Below, piece by piece: positions 53,894 to 64,000 of a stretch of 64,000 nucleotides of DNA. Position numbers and translations under genes: made by a program. The notes below the pieces were generated by a model. That model was not told where the DNA came from. It saw nothing but the letters and a program-made list of their open reading frames with translations, and ran no database searches. Each line of letters starts with the position of its first letter. Position 1 is the first letter of the stretch. This stretch comes from Tillandsia leiboldiana (lineage: Eukaryota > Streptophyta > Magnoliopsida > Poales > Bromeliaceae): NCBI GenBank assembly GCA_029204045.2, contig CM055063.1, positions 30,056,810-30,120,809 on the forward strand, in the 5' to 3' direction.

Positions 53894-55915
53894 ATGGTTG
53901 AAGGTGGAAACATCAATCGACCCCCTTTCTTTGATGGAACAAATTATGCGTACTGGAAAGTACGGATGAAAGCCTTTTTATCTTCCATCGACGAAAGGGT
54001 GTGGCATTCAATTGAATCAGGATGGACTAATCCAACTGAACTTATCTCTGATGTTCACACCTTAAAACCTAGGTCGAAATGGACCAAGGAAGAGTTTGAG
54101 TTATCTTCTTACAATGGCAAGGGAATTAATGCTATTTTTAATGCCTTATCTCAAACTGAATTCTCTCGCGTCTCGGCATGTGAGACTGCGAAAGAAATCT
54201 GGGATGTTCTCCAGGTTACACATGAGGGAACTAACCTCGTGAAGATTCAGAAACTGCAGATGCTTACGAGCAAGTTTGACTCTATTTTGATGGCAGAAAA
54301 TGAATCTTTCACGGACTACTATACACGATTGCAAGACATCGTAAACTCATGTGCTAATCTGGGAGAGAAGATTCCAGAATTTAAGATTGTAAGAAAAATC
54401 TTAAGAACTCTTCCTGAACGATTTCGCCCAAAGGTTACTGCCATTGAAACTATTAAACACCCGGACGAAATACGTGTAGAAGAATTAGTTGGTTCATTAC
54501 AAACTTATGAAATGACTTTTAATACTAACAATTCTTCTGGAAAAGCATCCACTTCTAAGTCTTCAGGTTATGCGTTGAAAACAACTAAGGAAGAAGACGC
54601 GGATACATCCTCCTCGGACGATGACGAGAACCTTTCTATGGAGGAATTTGAGAAGCAGCTCGCTCTCTTGACAAGGAATTTTCGCCGCAACTTTCGAAGG
54701 GGTAATTCAAGCAAATCTCCATCCTTCAGAAAGTGGAACAAAGGCAAGGGTACTCCAAGTCACAAGTCAAGAAAGCAGGAGAACTTCTCAAAGGATAAGA
54801 AAACTTCAGAAGGACAACTGCAATGCTTCAAATGTCGAGGCTACGGCCACATTGCAACGGAGTGTCCTAACAAGTATCCGGCAAAGAAGAAGGCGATGCA
54901 AGTCGTCACTTGGGATGACAACTCAACGTCAAATGAGTCGTCTTCAAGTGATGAAGAAAAGAGCTCCACGGCATTCCACGCGTCCACATCTTCACCATTC
55001 ATGTGCTTTATGGCAAGTACGTCTGAATCATTGTCCAACTCCACTGTTGAAAAGAATGCAATGGACAATGAATCGGATGATTCGGAAGGTGAAGAGTTTG
55101 CTCTAGCCTATCACAGATCTTTACAGGATTTAAAGAAACCGGCTAAGCAAAACAAGGGGTTGAGAGGGAGATTGCAGGATCTCGAAGAAGAAGTAAAAAG
55201 GGTAACTTCTCTCTCGACCGATCTTGAAGTGGAAAGGGATAGTTTGATAAAAGCAAATGTTTCCCTTCAAGACTCCAATGAGCAGCTCGAGAAGAACTAT
55301 ATAGATATGGTGAACAAAGCAAACTACTTCTTGAAGCTCTATGGCGAGGGCCGACAGGAAAGACGGGAAATGACAGAGACCATTCTCCAACTCAAGGATG
55401 ACTTACAGCAATTCTCTTTAGGAAGGAGTAAGTTGGATAAACTCCTTGGTCTTGGTCAAACAAATCGGTTCGGCCTCGGGTACACTCAAACTGGAAACAG
55501 TCCAAGTTCGAGTGGGACAGTCTTTGTGCCTCAGTCGGTATCTCCTCCTCCGACATCGGAATTCAAGACAAACAACGACAACAAACCTACCTCATCCTCT
55601 TCGGAATCGTCAAGCTCAAAGGTATGTTTTCGTTGTAATTTTGCAGGGCACATCGAAAGAAATTGCGAGATTGGAGCTCAAAGAACAAATCAACCACATC
55701 TTGCAATTGCTACCAATAAGCTCACTTCCCGGAATTCAAGGAAGGATTTTTCAAAAGGAAAGAACATTGGTAGCACCTCAAACAAGACGATGACAAAAGA
55801 AAAAGATCAATCATACAAGACGTCGTCTTCAAGGAGAATCTCTCAACCTTTACCAACATACTCCAAAACTCAAAAGGTTTGGGTATGCAAAGGTGAAACC
55901 CCTCCTTGTCCTTAA
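53894..55915 (+). CDS. gag: Copia3 gag (673 aa, intact)
   Basis: Open from ATG to a stop at the deletion junction. Residues 1-200 form the copia Gag core; a basic RRNFRRG patch precedes the first CCHC knuckle (CFKCRGYGHIATEC, about 311-324). A Ser/Asp/Glu-rich acidic stretch (335-400) leads to a coiled coil (about 405-510). A TQT tripeptide in GYTQTG (531-533) fits the dynein light chain LC8 anchor type reported for Sirevirus Gag. A second knuckle (CFRCNFAGHIERNC) is at about 578-591. It ends CKGETPPCP; the protease that should follow is deleted, so it would be made as free Gag. Confidence 0.92.
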   Translation: MVEGGNINRPPFFDGTNYAYWKVRMKAFLSSIDERVWHSIESGWTNPTELISDVHTLKPRSKWTKEEFELSSYNGKGINAIFNALSQTEFSRVSACETAKEIWDVLQVTHEGTNLVKIQKLQMLTSKFDSILMAENESFTDYYTRLQDIVNSCANLGEKIPEFKIVRKILRTLPERFRPKVTAIETIKHPDEIRVEELVGSLQTYEMTFNTNNSSGKASTSKSSGYALKTTKEEDADTSSSDDDENLSMEEFEKQLALLTRNFRRNFRRGNSSKSPSFRKWNKGKGTPSHKSRKQENFSKDKKTSEGQLQCFKCRGYGHIATECPNKYPAKKKAMQVVTWDDNSTSNESSSSDEEKSSTAFHASTSSPFMCFMASTSESLSNSTVEKNAMDNESDDSEGEEFALAYHRSLQDLKKPAKQNKGLRGRLQDLEEEVKRVTSLSTDLEVERDSLIKANVSLQDSNEQLEKNYIDMVNKANYFLKLYGEGRQERREMTETILQLKDDLQQFSLGRSKLDKLLGLGQTNRFGLGYTQTGNSPSSSGTVFVPQSVSPPPTSEFKTNNDNKPTSSSSESSSSKVCFRCNFAGHIERNCEIGAQRTNQPHLAIATNKLTSRNSRKDFSKGKNIGSTSNKTMTKEKDQSYKTSSSRRISQPLPTYSKTQKVWVCKGETPPCP

Positions 55916-58451
55916 TCGTTCTACGATTAAATCTTGTATAGTTTGTGTAGACTATTTTCTTCTCTTCTTTTTCTTTTGGCCAACTCGTCAACCATCCTTG
56001 CAAGGTAAATTGTATATTTTTTTCTTATTGGTTGATGTTTTCTCTCGGTTTTCTTGGGTAGCATTTCTGAGAGAGAAAGCTGATACGTTTGACTCTTTTC
56101 ATGAGATTTGCCATCGTATTATGATTGAAAAGAATGAAAAGATCATTCGTGTTAGAAGTGATAGGGGTGGAGAATTCATAAATTCAAAATTCATTGACTT
56201 TTGTACTTCAAATGGCATTAAACATGAATTCTCGGCACCCTATACACCTCAGCAGAATGGTGTTGTTGAGCGCAAAAACAGGGTTGTTCAAGAGATGGCG
56301 CGTGTGATGCTTCATAGCCGGAAATTACCGCTACATTTTGGGCTGAAGCTGTGAACACCGCTGTCTATGTCATTAACAGAGTGTATTTGCGCCCAGGAAC
56401 CTTGAATACACCATATGAGCTGTGGTTTAGTAGAAAACCGGATATCAAGTACTTTCGTATCTTCGGGAGTCGATGTTACATCTTACGTGACCGTGAAAAT
56501 CTTGGAAAGTTCGACTCTCGAAGTGATGAAGGGATCTTTTTGGGTTATTCTACGAATAGCAGAGCATATCGAGTATTTAACATTGAATCTAAGACGATCG
56601 TAGAATCTATAAATGTTAAAGTAGATGAAGCTTCTCATTTTGAATCTGAAAAATCTACCCTCGATATCTCTCTAGATGATGATTCTCCTGCTAGTGCATC
56701 TTCTCATAACAATACTTCCAATATTAATGATGCATCTAATGGTTCTTCTAGTTTATCTGATGTGCAGGAATCATCTCGTGTACCTCCGAGTACTCCGTTT
56801 CAACAAACGCTACGAATCTCCAAGGATCATCCGGAATCGAACATCATTGGAGATCCACAAGAAGGAGTTAGAACTCGAAGGCAGTTGGTTTGCGGATTTG
56901 CTTGCTACGTATCTTTAATCGAACCAAAGACAATAGATGAAGCTCTTCAGGATGACTACTGGATTAAAGCAATGCAGGAAGAGCTCCATCAATTTGAGCG
57001 AAACAAAGTCTGGGAATTAACGAAGCCTCCAAAGCAACATAATGTGATAGGTACCAAATGGATCTTCAAGAACAAGAAAGATGAAGATGGTACTATCATC
57101 AGGAACAAGGCACGACTAGTTGCTCAAGGCTACTCTCAAGTAGAAGGTATAGACTTTGACGAAACTTTCGCCCCTGTAGCTAGACTCGAGTCCATTCGTA
57201 TATTGTTTGCTATTGCTTGTCATTTTAAAATCAAATTATTTCAAATGGACGTCAAGAGCGCATTTCTAAATGGGTTTTTAAATGAGGAAGTTTATGTAGC
57301 TCAACCGAAAGGTTTTGTAGATCATAAACAACCTAACCATGTTTTTCGTTTGAAAAAGGCTCTTTACGGTCTGAAACAAGCACCGCGAGCATGGTACGAA
57401 AGGTTAACAAAGCACCTTTTGGAGAAGGGCTATACTCGAGGGGGAGCTGACAGGACTCTCTTTGTGAAGCATTATCAAAATAATTTCATTGTAGCACAAA
57501 TCTATGTCGATGACATTGTATTTGGTGCAACAAAAGATAATGATGCTTCTAAATTCGCGGAGACCATGGAAAGCGAATTTGAGATGTCCATGATGGGCGA
57601 ACTATCTTATTTTCTTGGATTGCAAATTAAACAAAATGATGAAGGTATTCACTTGAGTCAATCCAAGTATGCACTGGAGTTGGTCAAAAAGTTTGATCTA
57701 GAAAATTGTAAAGATTTTCCAACTCCAATGGGAACTAGCCACAAGGGACTTGGAAGTGAATCACATAGTGAGAATGTAGACGAGAAACTGTATAGAAGTA
57801 TGATTGGAAGTCTACTTTACCTCACGGCTAGTCGCCCGGATATATCCTTTAGTGTTGGGATTTGCGCGAGATATCAATCAGCACCAAAGGAGGTTCACCT
57901 GAAAGCGGTGAAACGGATCATCCGGTACATCAAAGGATCAATTAATTTCGGAATTTGGTATCCTATGGGAACAAGTCTGGACATTGTTGGATACTCAGAT
58001 GCCGATTGGGCAGGATCAGTGGATGATCGGAAAAGCACGAGTGGTGCATGCTTCTATCTTGGCCATTGCCTTGTTGCATGGCACAAGTAAAAAGCAGAAT
58101 TGCATAGCACTCTCGACTGCCGAAGCGGAATACATTTCAGCTGGAAGTTGCTCAACTCAACTCATTTGGATGAAAAGCGTATTGAGTGACTTCCGCATTT
58201 CAGCATCTTCGGTAACAATTCTTTGTGACAACACAAGTGCAATTAACATTTCTAAAAACCCTGTGTTGCACTCTAGAACAAAACATATTGAACTTAGATA
58301 TCATTTTCTTAGAGAGCTAGTTGAATCAAATACTCTTCAACTTTCATATATTTCAACTGAAGATCAATTAGCTGACTTTTTAACAAAACCTTTGGATCAA
58401 AAACGTTTTATTCATTTGCGAAAAGCAATTGGTATGCTTTCTTTGAAATAA
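55916..58451 (+). pseudogene. pol: Copia3 pol: partial integrase, RT, RNase H, two frameshifts
   Basis: After an unrelated stretch of about 70 bp, integrase resumes near 55980 (SLQGK, then a DDFSRF-like motif in which the second Asp is now Val). It keeps SDRGGEF and VVERKN but lacks HHCC and the first catalytic Asp. One base is missing near 56337, where copia1 has the right frame. The next frame (56351-58090) runs through the integrase C-terminus, RT (YVDD near 57503-57514) and most of RNase H. A shift at 58086 moves the rest to 58090-58451, ending GMLSLK. All breaks are single-base. Confidence 0.9.
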
Positions 58452-59390
58452 ACTTCTTTTTGAAACCTTTGCTTAAAATAGGTTTTGTATTTGTTTTGTT
58501 CTATTCAATATCTATGTTTATACATAGGATAGTAATTGAGCATAGATCTTAATTGACTTTAATTGCATCTGTTCACACATTTAGAAATTTATTATGCTTT
58601 TGCCATCATAATATTTCATTGTTGCAATGATCGTTTATGTTAATTAAATCATCTTCTAAAGTGATCAAAGTCAATTTCTCTCTCAATGATCTCTTGGTAT
58701 AGTCATTATCTTATTTGACTGTTTAGTCGAGTATGAAATCGAGATCAATTTTTGGTTGAATACTTTATATCTTAAATAATTGATAGCCAATTGAGGGGGA
58801 GTCAAAGATAATGTAAAATGCTCAAAAGATGTGGAAAGAGTTACATCCCAATGAGGAGTGTGAAAACTACCACCACATGGAGGAAAGAGCTACCACCTCG
58901 GTCGTCCGAGTATTGTGTGCAGCTACCACATGTATACCAAGCATGGTTGTTCAAATTTTTGATTAAGTAAAATGCATGTTGAAATACTTGACTCTGTCAA
59001 ATTTCAAGGTTGGTATAAGGTGGGATTTTAAAGAAAGATGCTCAAAGAGCCACTCTCTTCAACAGATTGTCTAGAAATATTATCTACCATATTTGGGATT
59101 TCAAACATCTATTGATCTTTGTATTTCATTTTCTTTACCGAATTGATTATTTGATAAAGGCATTACTCATAAGATCAAGTTAGATGTAATTGAAGGTGTT
59201 CAACTTTAAGGGATTTAATTCTTGTAAATTTTCGTTTCATTTTGGATATTACTGATAGATTTGGCATAATCTAATTCTTGTTGTGTGAAACGATGCTTTT
59301 TGTTTAAAGTTGATACACCTTTGTGCTTACAATCTTTTTCTGGTTTTTCTTGAATTTCTCTGAAATTTTTCTAAAGAAAAAGTTGGGGCC
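58452..59390 (+). other. Copia3 pol-ORF3 spacer
   Basis: AT-rich and non-coding, with a purine tract at 58792-58801 (TTGAGGGGGAGTC context). Homologous to the spacer of copia2 (28626-29554). Confidence 0.75.
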
Positions 59391-59561
59391 GATCCGGATC
59401 GGGCAAGGTGATCCGGATCCCGAACGCAGGTTTTCTCCTGCGGGCTGACGATCCGGATTGGACCTGCCGATCCGGATCCCGAACGCAGTTTTTTCACTGC
59501 GGGTAGCCGATCCGGATCGCAAGCTCGGGAGGATCCGGATCGCGGCTAGGTTTTTATAAAG
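59391..59561 (+). promoter_or_regulatory. Internal promoter-like module upstream of ORF3 (copia3)
   Basis: Six ATCCGGAT palindromes (59391, 59410, 59450, 59469, 59509, 59532) followed by TTTTTATAAAG at 59551-59561. This copies the layout of the LTR U3 but lies between pol and ORF3. Two perfect hairpins sit between the palindromes: CGCAGG/CCTGCG (59425-59442) and CGCAG/CTGCG (59484-59501). Confidence 0.6.
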
Positions 59562-59676
59562 AACAAAAGGGTTTTGATTTCTTTTACTCCAATCTTTTGT
59601 TCAAAAGTTTCCAGAGCGCTTCTCTCTAGATTTCATCCTCCTTGGAAGCTTTCTAACTCAAGTTCTTCAGTTCCAA

Positions 59677-60057
59677 GTAAGTTTTATTGATCAAAATCTC
59701 GGTTTTTCACCGTTTTTCTCTTTTCCTCCTCAAACGTACGAAATTCTTGGATCGATTTTGTTTGTGGATGGTTTTGATCAAATTTCTTTTGAAATAAGAA
59801 CTCTGGGTTGTTAGTTTGATTATATGCTAGGTTTTCTCCTGATTAACGGATTTTTAGGCTTCGATTTCTAAAATTTCGGTTTTAGGGGCATATAATAAGG
59901 ATTTTCGAAAATCATACAATTGATCTATTTTTAAAAGTCCTTTTGCAAAACTAATTTGATTCTTAGTCTCTCTACATGATTATGATTGTTTGGGTACAAT
60001 TTTTTCAATCTTTGAAAATTAACATTTTTTCATGTGTTCTTGAGTTGGTCTACTCAG
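59677..60057 (+). other. Predicted 5'-UTR intron upstream of ORF3 (copia3)
   Basis: Donor CAA/GTAAGT at 59677 and acceptor CTACTCAG/GA ending at 60057; 381 nt and AT-rich, with several ATGs inside. The predicted exon 1 (about 59585-59676) has none. The first ATG after the acceptor is the ORF3 start at 60086. Confidence 0.55.
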
Positions 60058-60085
60058 GATTCCTTTTCTCAAGAAACCATTAGCA

Positions 60086-61535
60086 ATGGTGATCACTTGG
60101 ATTGTTTTTCTACTTGCGGCTATGGTTCATACGAGAGACACCGTCAAGCCCAAGAGGGCTAAGAAGGCTAAGAAAGCGAAGAAGGCTAAAGATGATTCCG
60201 ATACAGAATCTGAAACGGAATCAATTGATTGGGATGAACTGCAAGTTGAAGCAACGACTGTTCCGACTGCTTCAAAGGGAAAAGCACCTGCAGAAACATC
60301 GAAGGCTCCGCCTACTGCTGCTGAAAAAGGGAAAGCTCCAATGGAAGAAACTTCTGGGAAGACAAGAAGAAAAAGTGTTGCTCGCAAAAGAGGAAGTGCT
60401 CGAGGAATCACCATTGAGCAACCAGCTGCTGACCAAGCACCTGCACAAGACTTTGTCAGCTCGGCTAGAATAAAGGATTTTGAAAACAGAGAATGCATTG
60501 GAGAAAGGCATGTTGATGTAAAAGCCTTAACGCAACGTTCTCAGACGTTCGGGACTTTGTTTGACCAGAGAGGTCTTGCTCCCATTTGCGATTTCCCGGA
60601 GACCACTGGGTATTGTCTTCACTCAGTGAGGATGTTCTATCAGAATGCCTGCTATCTAGTTGATCAGGAAAGCGGGCGTCGGGATTTTCAAACATTAGTC
60701 AAGAATGTCAGAATCAAAGTAACGCCTCAGCTAATTGGTGAAGTACTAGGGATGGACGCCCGAGCCGATGGCACTCATTACCTGAAGAATCAAACTTCAA
60801 CACCTTCTCCTGGAGAGTGGTAGTTGATGGAATCTGTGTTCCAGATACTCGGTCGACAGGAAACTCCGTTTTCTCGAAAGAACTACGACCTGAGTACCGC
60901 ATCTTAAATCTTATTGTTTGTTACAATATTATTCCAAACATGAACACAAAGGTTCTTCGGTGGGAAAGAATGATATTCCTTTATCTACTTGGAAACCCCG
61001 CAGCAGCAATGGGAGCTAACTTAAACATTCCCTACATCATCTGGTCAAGGATGGCACGATATGTGGAGCAAGCTCATCCGTCAGAGAGACTACCTTTTCC
61101 AATGATCATCATGCGCATTCTTCGCAAATTTAAAGCTGACACAAATGCGAGTTCCTATCTGCACAGTCTAGGAACGATCAATGACACGACAATTGTAAAG
61201 TCTCTTTCGACGAAGCCAGATGAACCTTTCATACCTCTTCACCGGCAACGAGAACAACGACAACAAGCAACAACCTCTGCACCGGCAGCAGCTCCTCCAA
61301 CTCAACCAGCACCTCCGGCACAAGAAGCACCACAATCAACTTCTGATGATGATGCTTCTGTTACCTCAATCTATAAAGAACAGCAAAGGCTCTCCAACGA
61401 GCAAGAACGTATATCAAATGAACTGATTGAGGTAAGGAAGAAATAAAGAAAGTAAATAAAAATCAATCAGCAATGAACAAGCGAATAAGAAGATTTTCCA
61501 AATCCTCGGCTGTATCAGTTCAGACGAGTCTGAAT
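60086..61535 (+). pseudogene. Copia3 ORF3 with three one-base deletions
   Basis: Starts MVITWIVFLLAAMVHTR (hydrophobic), then a repeated KRAKKAKKAKK basic stretch, an acidic stretch and the conserved domain seen in copia1 and copia2. One base is missing in an A-run near 60794 (the frame continues from 60817), another near 61434 and another near 61487, all in A-runs. Copia1 has the uninterrupted frame at each site. The C-terminal coiled coil is thus out of frame. Decay and consensus error are both possible. Confidence 0.85.
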
Positions 61536-62371
61536 GATCCGTATCCTTCTAATTTCTGTTTATTATGCACATGTTTAAATCCTACTGTTGTGCAGGTTTT
61601 TAAGTTTTAATTTGAGTTTTTAGTTCTCGAACTTAAACTGTTAACCATTCTCTCCACTTCTGTATTTTTGGCTTTATTTGTGACAAAAAGGGGGAGAGAG
61701 TTTAGAACAATGAGAGAGTTTAGAACAATGATTTGAACAATGAACAATGATTGTGAAAATCTTGATGATGAAGATTTTGTATACATCAAGGTAAGTATGA
61801 TCTCAACTTCAACTTTTGGTTTTATCTTGTGATTTGTTGCATGTCTCGACTAACTATTTGCTAACTATTTGGGCATGTAATATAACTAACAAGTTGATGT
61901 TCACTAACAAGTTTGTGACACTTGGTTTTTGATTGCATAGAAGATATGTTGGTTCTTAACTCTGATCAATTACATATCTATATATATATTAGTTTGTCAC
62001 AAACATGTTTCATGACATTTGATTTTACGTGCAAAGAAGATATGTTGGTGTTTTTTTAACTATGATCAGTTTACATATCTGAATATAAATGTCATGGTAA
62101 GTATAAATGAGTTTAAACTTCATCTCTGTTTGTGGTTTTTGAATGATACAAAATTCTTGAGGTATCTAACGATTTCTTTTGTCAAGAATGATTTCTTTTT
62201 GCAGAGAGTACAGATGTCTAAGTCTAGAGTCTGTTTTAGGAGTTTAACTCATGTATTGTATTTTGGATCTCCATTGTAAATTTTTGTTGTATGGTGATAG
62301 CAACAAAAATATCTTTTTGAATTTTCTTTAGTGGATCTGTGTTTTGTCACGAAACCGCCAAAGGGGGAGAT
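61536..62371 (+). other. Copia3 3' non-coding region with purine tracts
   Basis: Internal tract 61683-61700 (AAAAAGGGGGAGAGAG) and LTR-adjacent tract 62360-62371 (AAAGGGGGAGAT). Otherwise AT-rich with no credible gene. Confidence 0.85.
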
Positions 62372-63713
62372 TGTTACGGAATTTGAGTTGGCGTAGTTTC
62401 GTGAAAGTTTCAAGTCCTGAAGATTGAAGGTGAAGAAGTTGGATCATTTAACTCAATCTCAAGAAAGAAGAATTCAAAAGGATCATGTATGTTTAACTAA
62501 AGAATTTTGTGTGATCCGAATACTTCTTGTAGTGTAGAAACACTTGGAAGAATCTTTCATTGCATAAAAATCAAAAACTGGACTTGGGACATGTTCAGGA
62601 TCCGGATCAGGCTGTTCGATCCGGATCCCGAAGGGTGGTTCGTTCATACATCGTCGCAATCCGGATCGTAGTCTCTTGATCCGGATCCCGAACGTTGAGT
62701 TTACCATCTACCTTGAACGATCCGGATCTTGCTTCGCAATCCGGATCCCGAACGTTGATGTTTGGTGAACTGTATGAACGATCCGGATCGTAGTCACATG
62801 ATCCGGATCCCGAACCTTCGTTTTTCTGGAATTGGCTGTTTCGTTATGACGATCCGGATCTCAGTTATCACGATCCGGATCGCCGTCCGTTAAAATTCCA
62901 GAAATGGCAGGTTTTTGGAGTCTTATCTCCTTCCTAGGGTTTCTAACCTATAAATAGACCCTAAGGTCCTTTCTTTCTAGGGTCAATCCACATAGCCGTC
63001 ATTTTTCTTATATCATCTTATACGGCTATAGATCCACATATAGAGAAGAAAGGAAATCATTAGAGAATACTCTATGTTTCTTCATCTTATTGATTAGTTT
63101 GATTCTAGGTTTTCATACTCACATCTTGATTTGAATCAAACTAATGAATACTTAGATGGTATTTCCGATCTATCTTGATCTAAGTATTCGGCGGATCATC
63201 ACCACCCAAAAACAACGATTACCCCAAAATCGGCGCGTGGGATTCGCGTGTCCTTGTGGATTCAAGGTTCAAATCGCTCTCGTGGATTCGGAGCGGAGGC
63301 AACGTTCGTGGATTCGAAGGGTGCTATTGGGTGAAGACCGTGGATTCGGTCGGACGTCGTGGATTCGACGTTGGACGCCGTGGATTCGGCGTTGGGCGCA
63401 GATCGTGGATTCGAGAAGCGTCGGAGCGAGCGGAGAAGATCCTCTAGGAGCGTATGGAAAAGGTTGAGTCGTAAGTGTGTACGGTAAATCACCTTGTACG
63501 TGTTTTAATTCTAGTGGATTTCTGCCGTGTTATCGGTCCCGTGGTTTTTTACTCCGGTGATGGAGTTTTCCACGTAAAAATCTTGCGAGTTATTTTATTT
63601 CCGCATTGGGTTTTTTATCGCAACGATTTTTGAGTGTTTATACGTTTACACCTATTCACCCCCCTCTAGGTGTTTCTTCCCCTATTTAGATCCGTATTAT
63701 ATACGACCCAACA
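62372..63713 (+). repeat. Copia3 3' LTR (1,342 bp)
   Basis: TGTTACGG...CCCAACA. Compared with its 5' partner it shows many one-base insertions and deletions (for example near 62634, 62891, 62964, 63241, 63294) but few substitutions. Hairpin array at 63235-63420. Confidence 0.95.
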
Positions 63714-63752
63714 CGAGTCCGGTTTCGACCTCGCGGAGGGCGTGACACCATG

Positions 63753-64000
63753 TGGTGCCGGTTGATGCCTGATCTGGATGCGAGCCTGGTGCCGATCCCG
63801 GGATTCGAGCCATGTGTGTAGATTCCGCTACGAGTTCTTGGTTCGATAGCAGAGCAGGCAGTGCAAGTTTTTAATGGTGGTTAGATTGGGTTTATTAGCA
63901 GGCAATACTGATGCATTCATATAGTTACTCTTCAGGTATACATATAGAGGATAGGTATCGGTAGTTCTTTTATCAGCATTATGTCAAACTTACGCCTTTC
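63753..64000 (+). repeat. LTR1, right part, running off the window
   Basis: It follows the right CCATG duplication of LTR2 and so continues the sequence that ends at 49313. It has no ORF, and its own 3' end is not visible. Confidence 0.6.

Larger units (their letters stand above)
52525..63713 (+). mobile_element. Copia3: most complete Sirevirus-type copy
   Basis: LTRs 52525-53860 and 62372-63713, primer site, gag, deleted pol, ORF3 promoter-like region, ORF3. Target duplication CGAGT at 52520-52524 and 63714-63718. Very close to copia1 and sharing its protease-integrase deletion and the unrelated stretch of about 100 bp at the junction. Confidence 0.95.
49314..63747 (+). repeat. LTR2: gypsy solo LTR (3,240 bp), split by copia3
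   Basis: Starts TGTAGAGTACC (49314) and ends GGCGTGACA (63747), with target duplication CCATG at 49309-49313 and 63748-63752. Pieces 49314-52524 and 63719-63747. Its 3' part aligns with the gypsy1 5' LTR in reverse complement (52100-52520 with 19880-20330). No internal domain, so it is a solo LTR. Confidence 0.9.

Overview
The window is flowering-plant nuclear DNA made entirely of nested LTR retrotransposons. I see no host gene, rRNA, tRNA gene or CRISPR array. The plant assignment rests on three things: Sirevirus-type Ty1/copia elements carrying an extra ORF downstream of pol, a Tekay/Del-like Ty3/gypsy chromovirus with a C-terminal chromodomain, and a TRIM element. All use a primer site complementary to initiator tRNA-Met. 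The species cannot be named, and there is one 100-base assembly gap at 5707-5806.

Left part (1-22930). Copia1 (plus strand, 1-11999, its 5' end outside the window) sits in the 3' LTR of gypsy1 (minus strand, 12000-22200). Copia1 is itself cut by a gypsy solo LTR (5807-8513) inserted in its ORF3. Gypsy1 has a nearly complete gag-pol (protease, RT, RNase H, integrase, chromodomain), broken by one in-frame stop and one homopolymer frameshift. A fragment of another LTR follows at 22201-22926.

Right part (22931-64000). A plus-strand gypsy LTR (LTR1) begins at about 22931 and runs past the window end. Copia2 (minus, 24624-48977, target duplication AGTGT) lies in it. A 576-bp TRIM (33289-47219, CTTCT) lies in the gag of copia2. 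A solo gypsy LTR (33380-46729, GCTAC) lies in the TRIM LTR. Gypsy2 (minus, 33471-43273, AACGG), a gag-only element with two 4,021-bp LTRs, lies in that solo LTR. Farther right, LTR1 is cut by a solo LTR (LTR2, 49314-63747, CCATG), which holds copia3 (plus, 52525-63713, CGAGT). Every duplication quoted was read directly on both sides.

Function. All three copia copies lack a complete protease and integrase, so they are non-autonomous. Copies 1 and 3 share the same deletion, so that deleted form was mobilised in trans. Gypsy2 has no pol at all. Only gypsy1 carries a near-complete enzyme set.

The most interesting signals are non-coding. (1) Gypsy LTRs carry arrays of CCAAT-N9-CCACG, the layout of the ER-stress response element. 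(2) Copia LTRs carry eight short hairpins with the constant loop GTGGATTC and changing complementary stems. (3) Copia ORF3 has what looks like its own promoter and 5'-UTR intron. (4) Four gypsy LTRs share a hairpin with compensatory stem changes.
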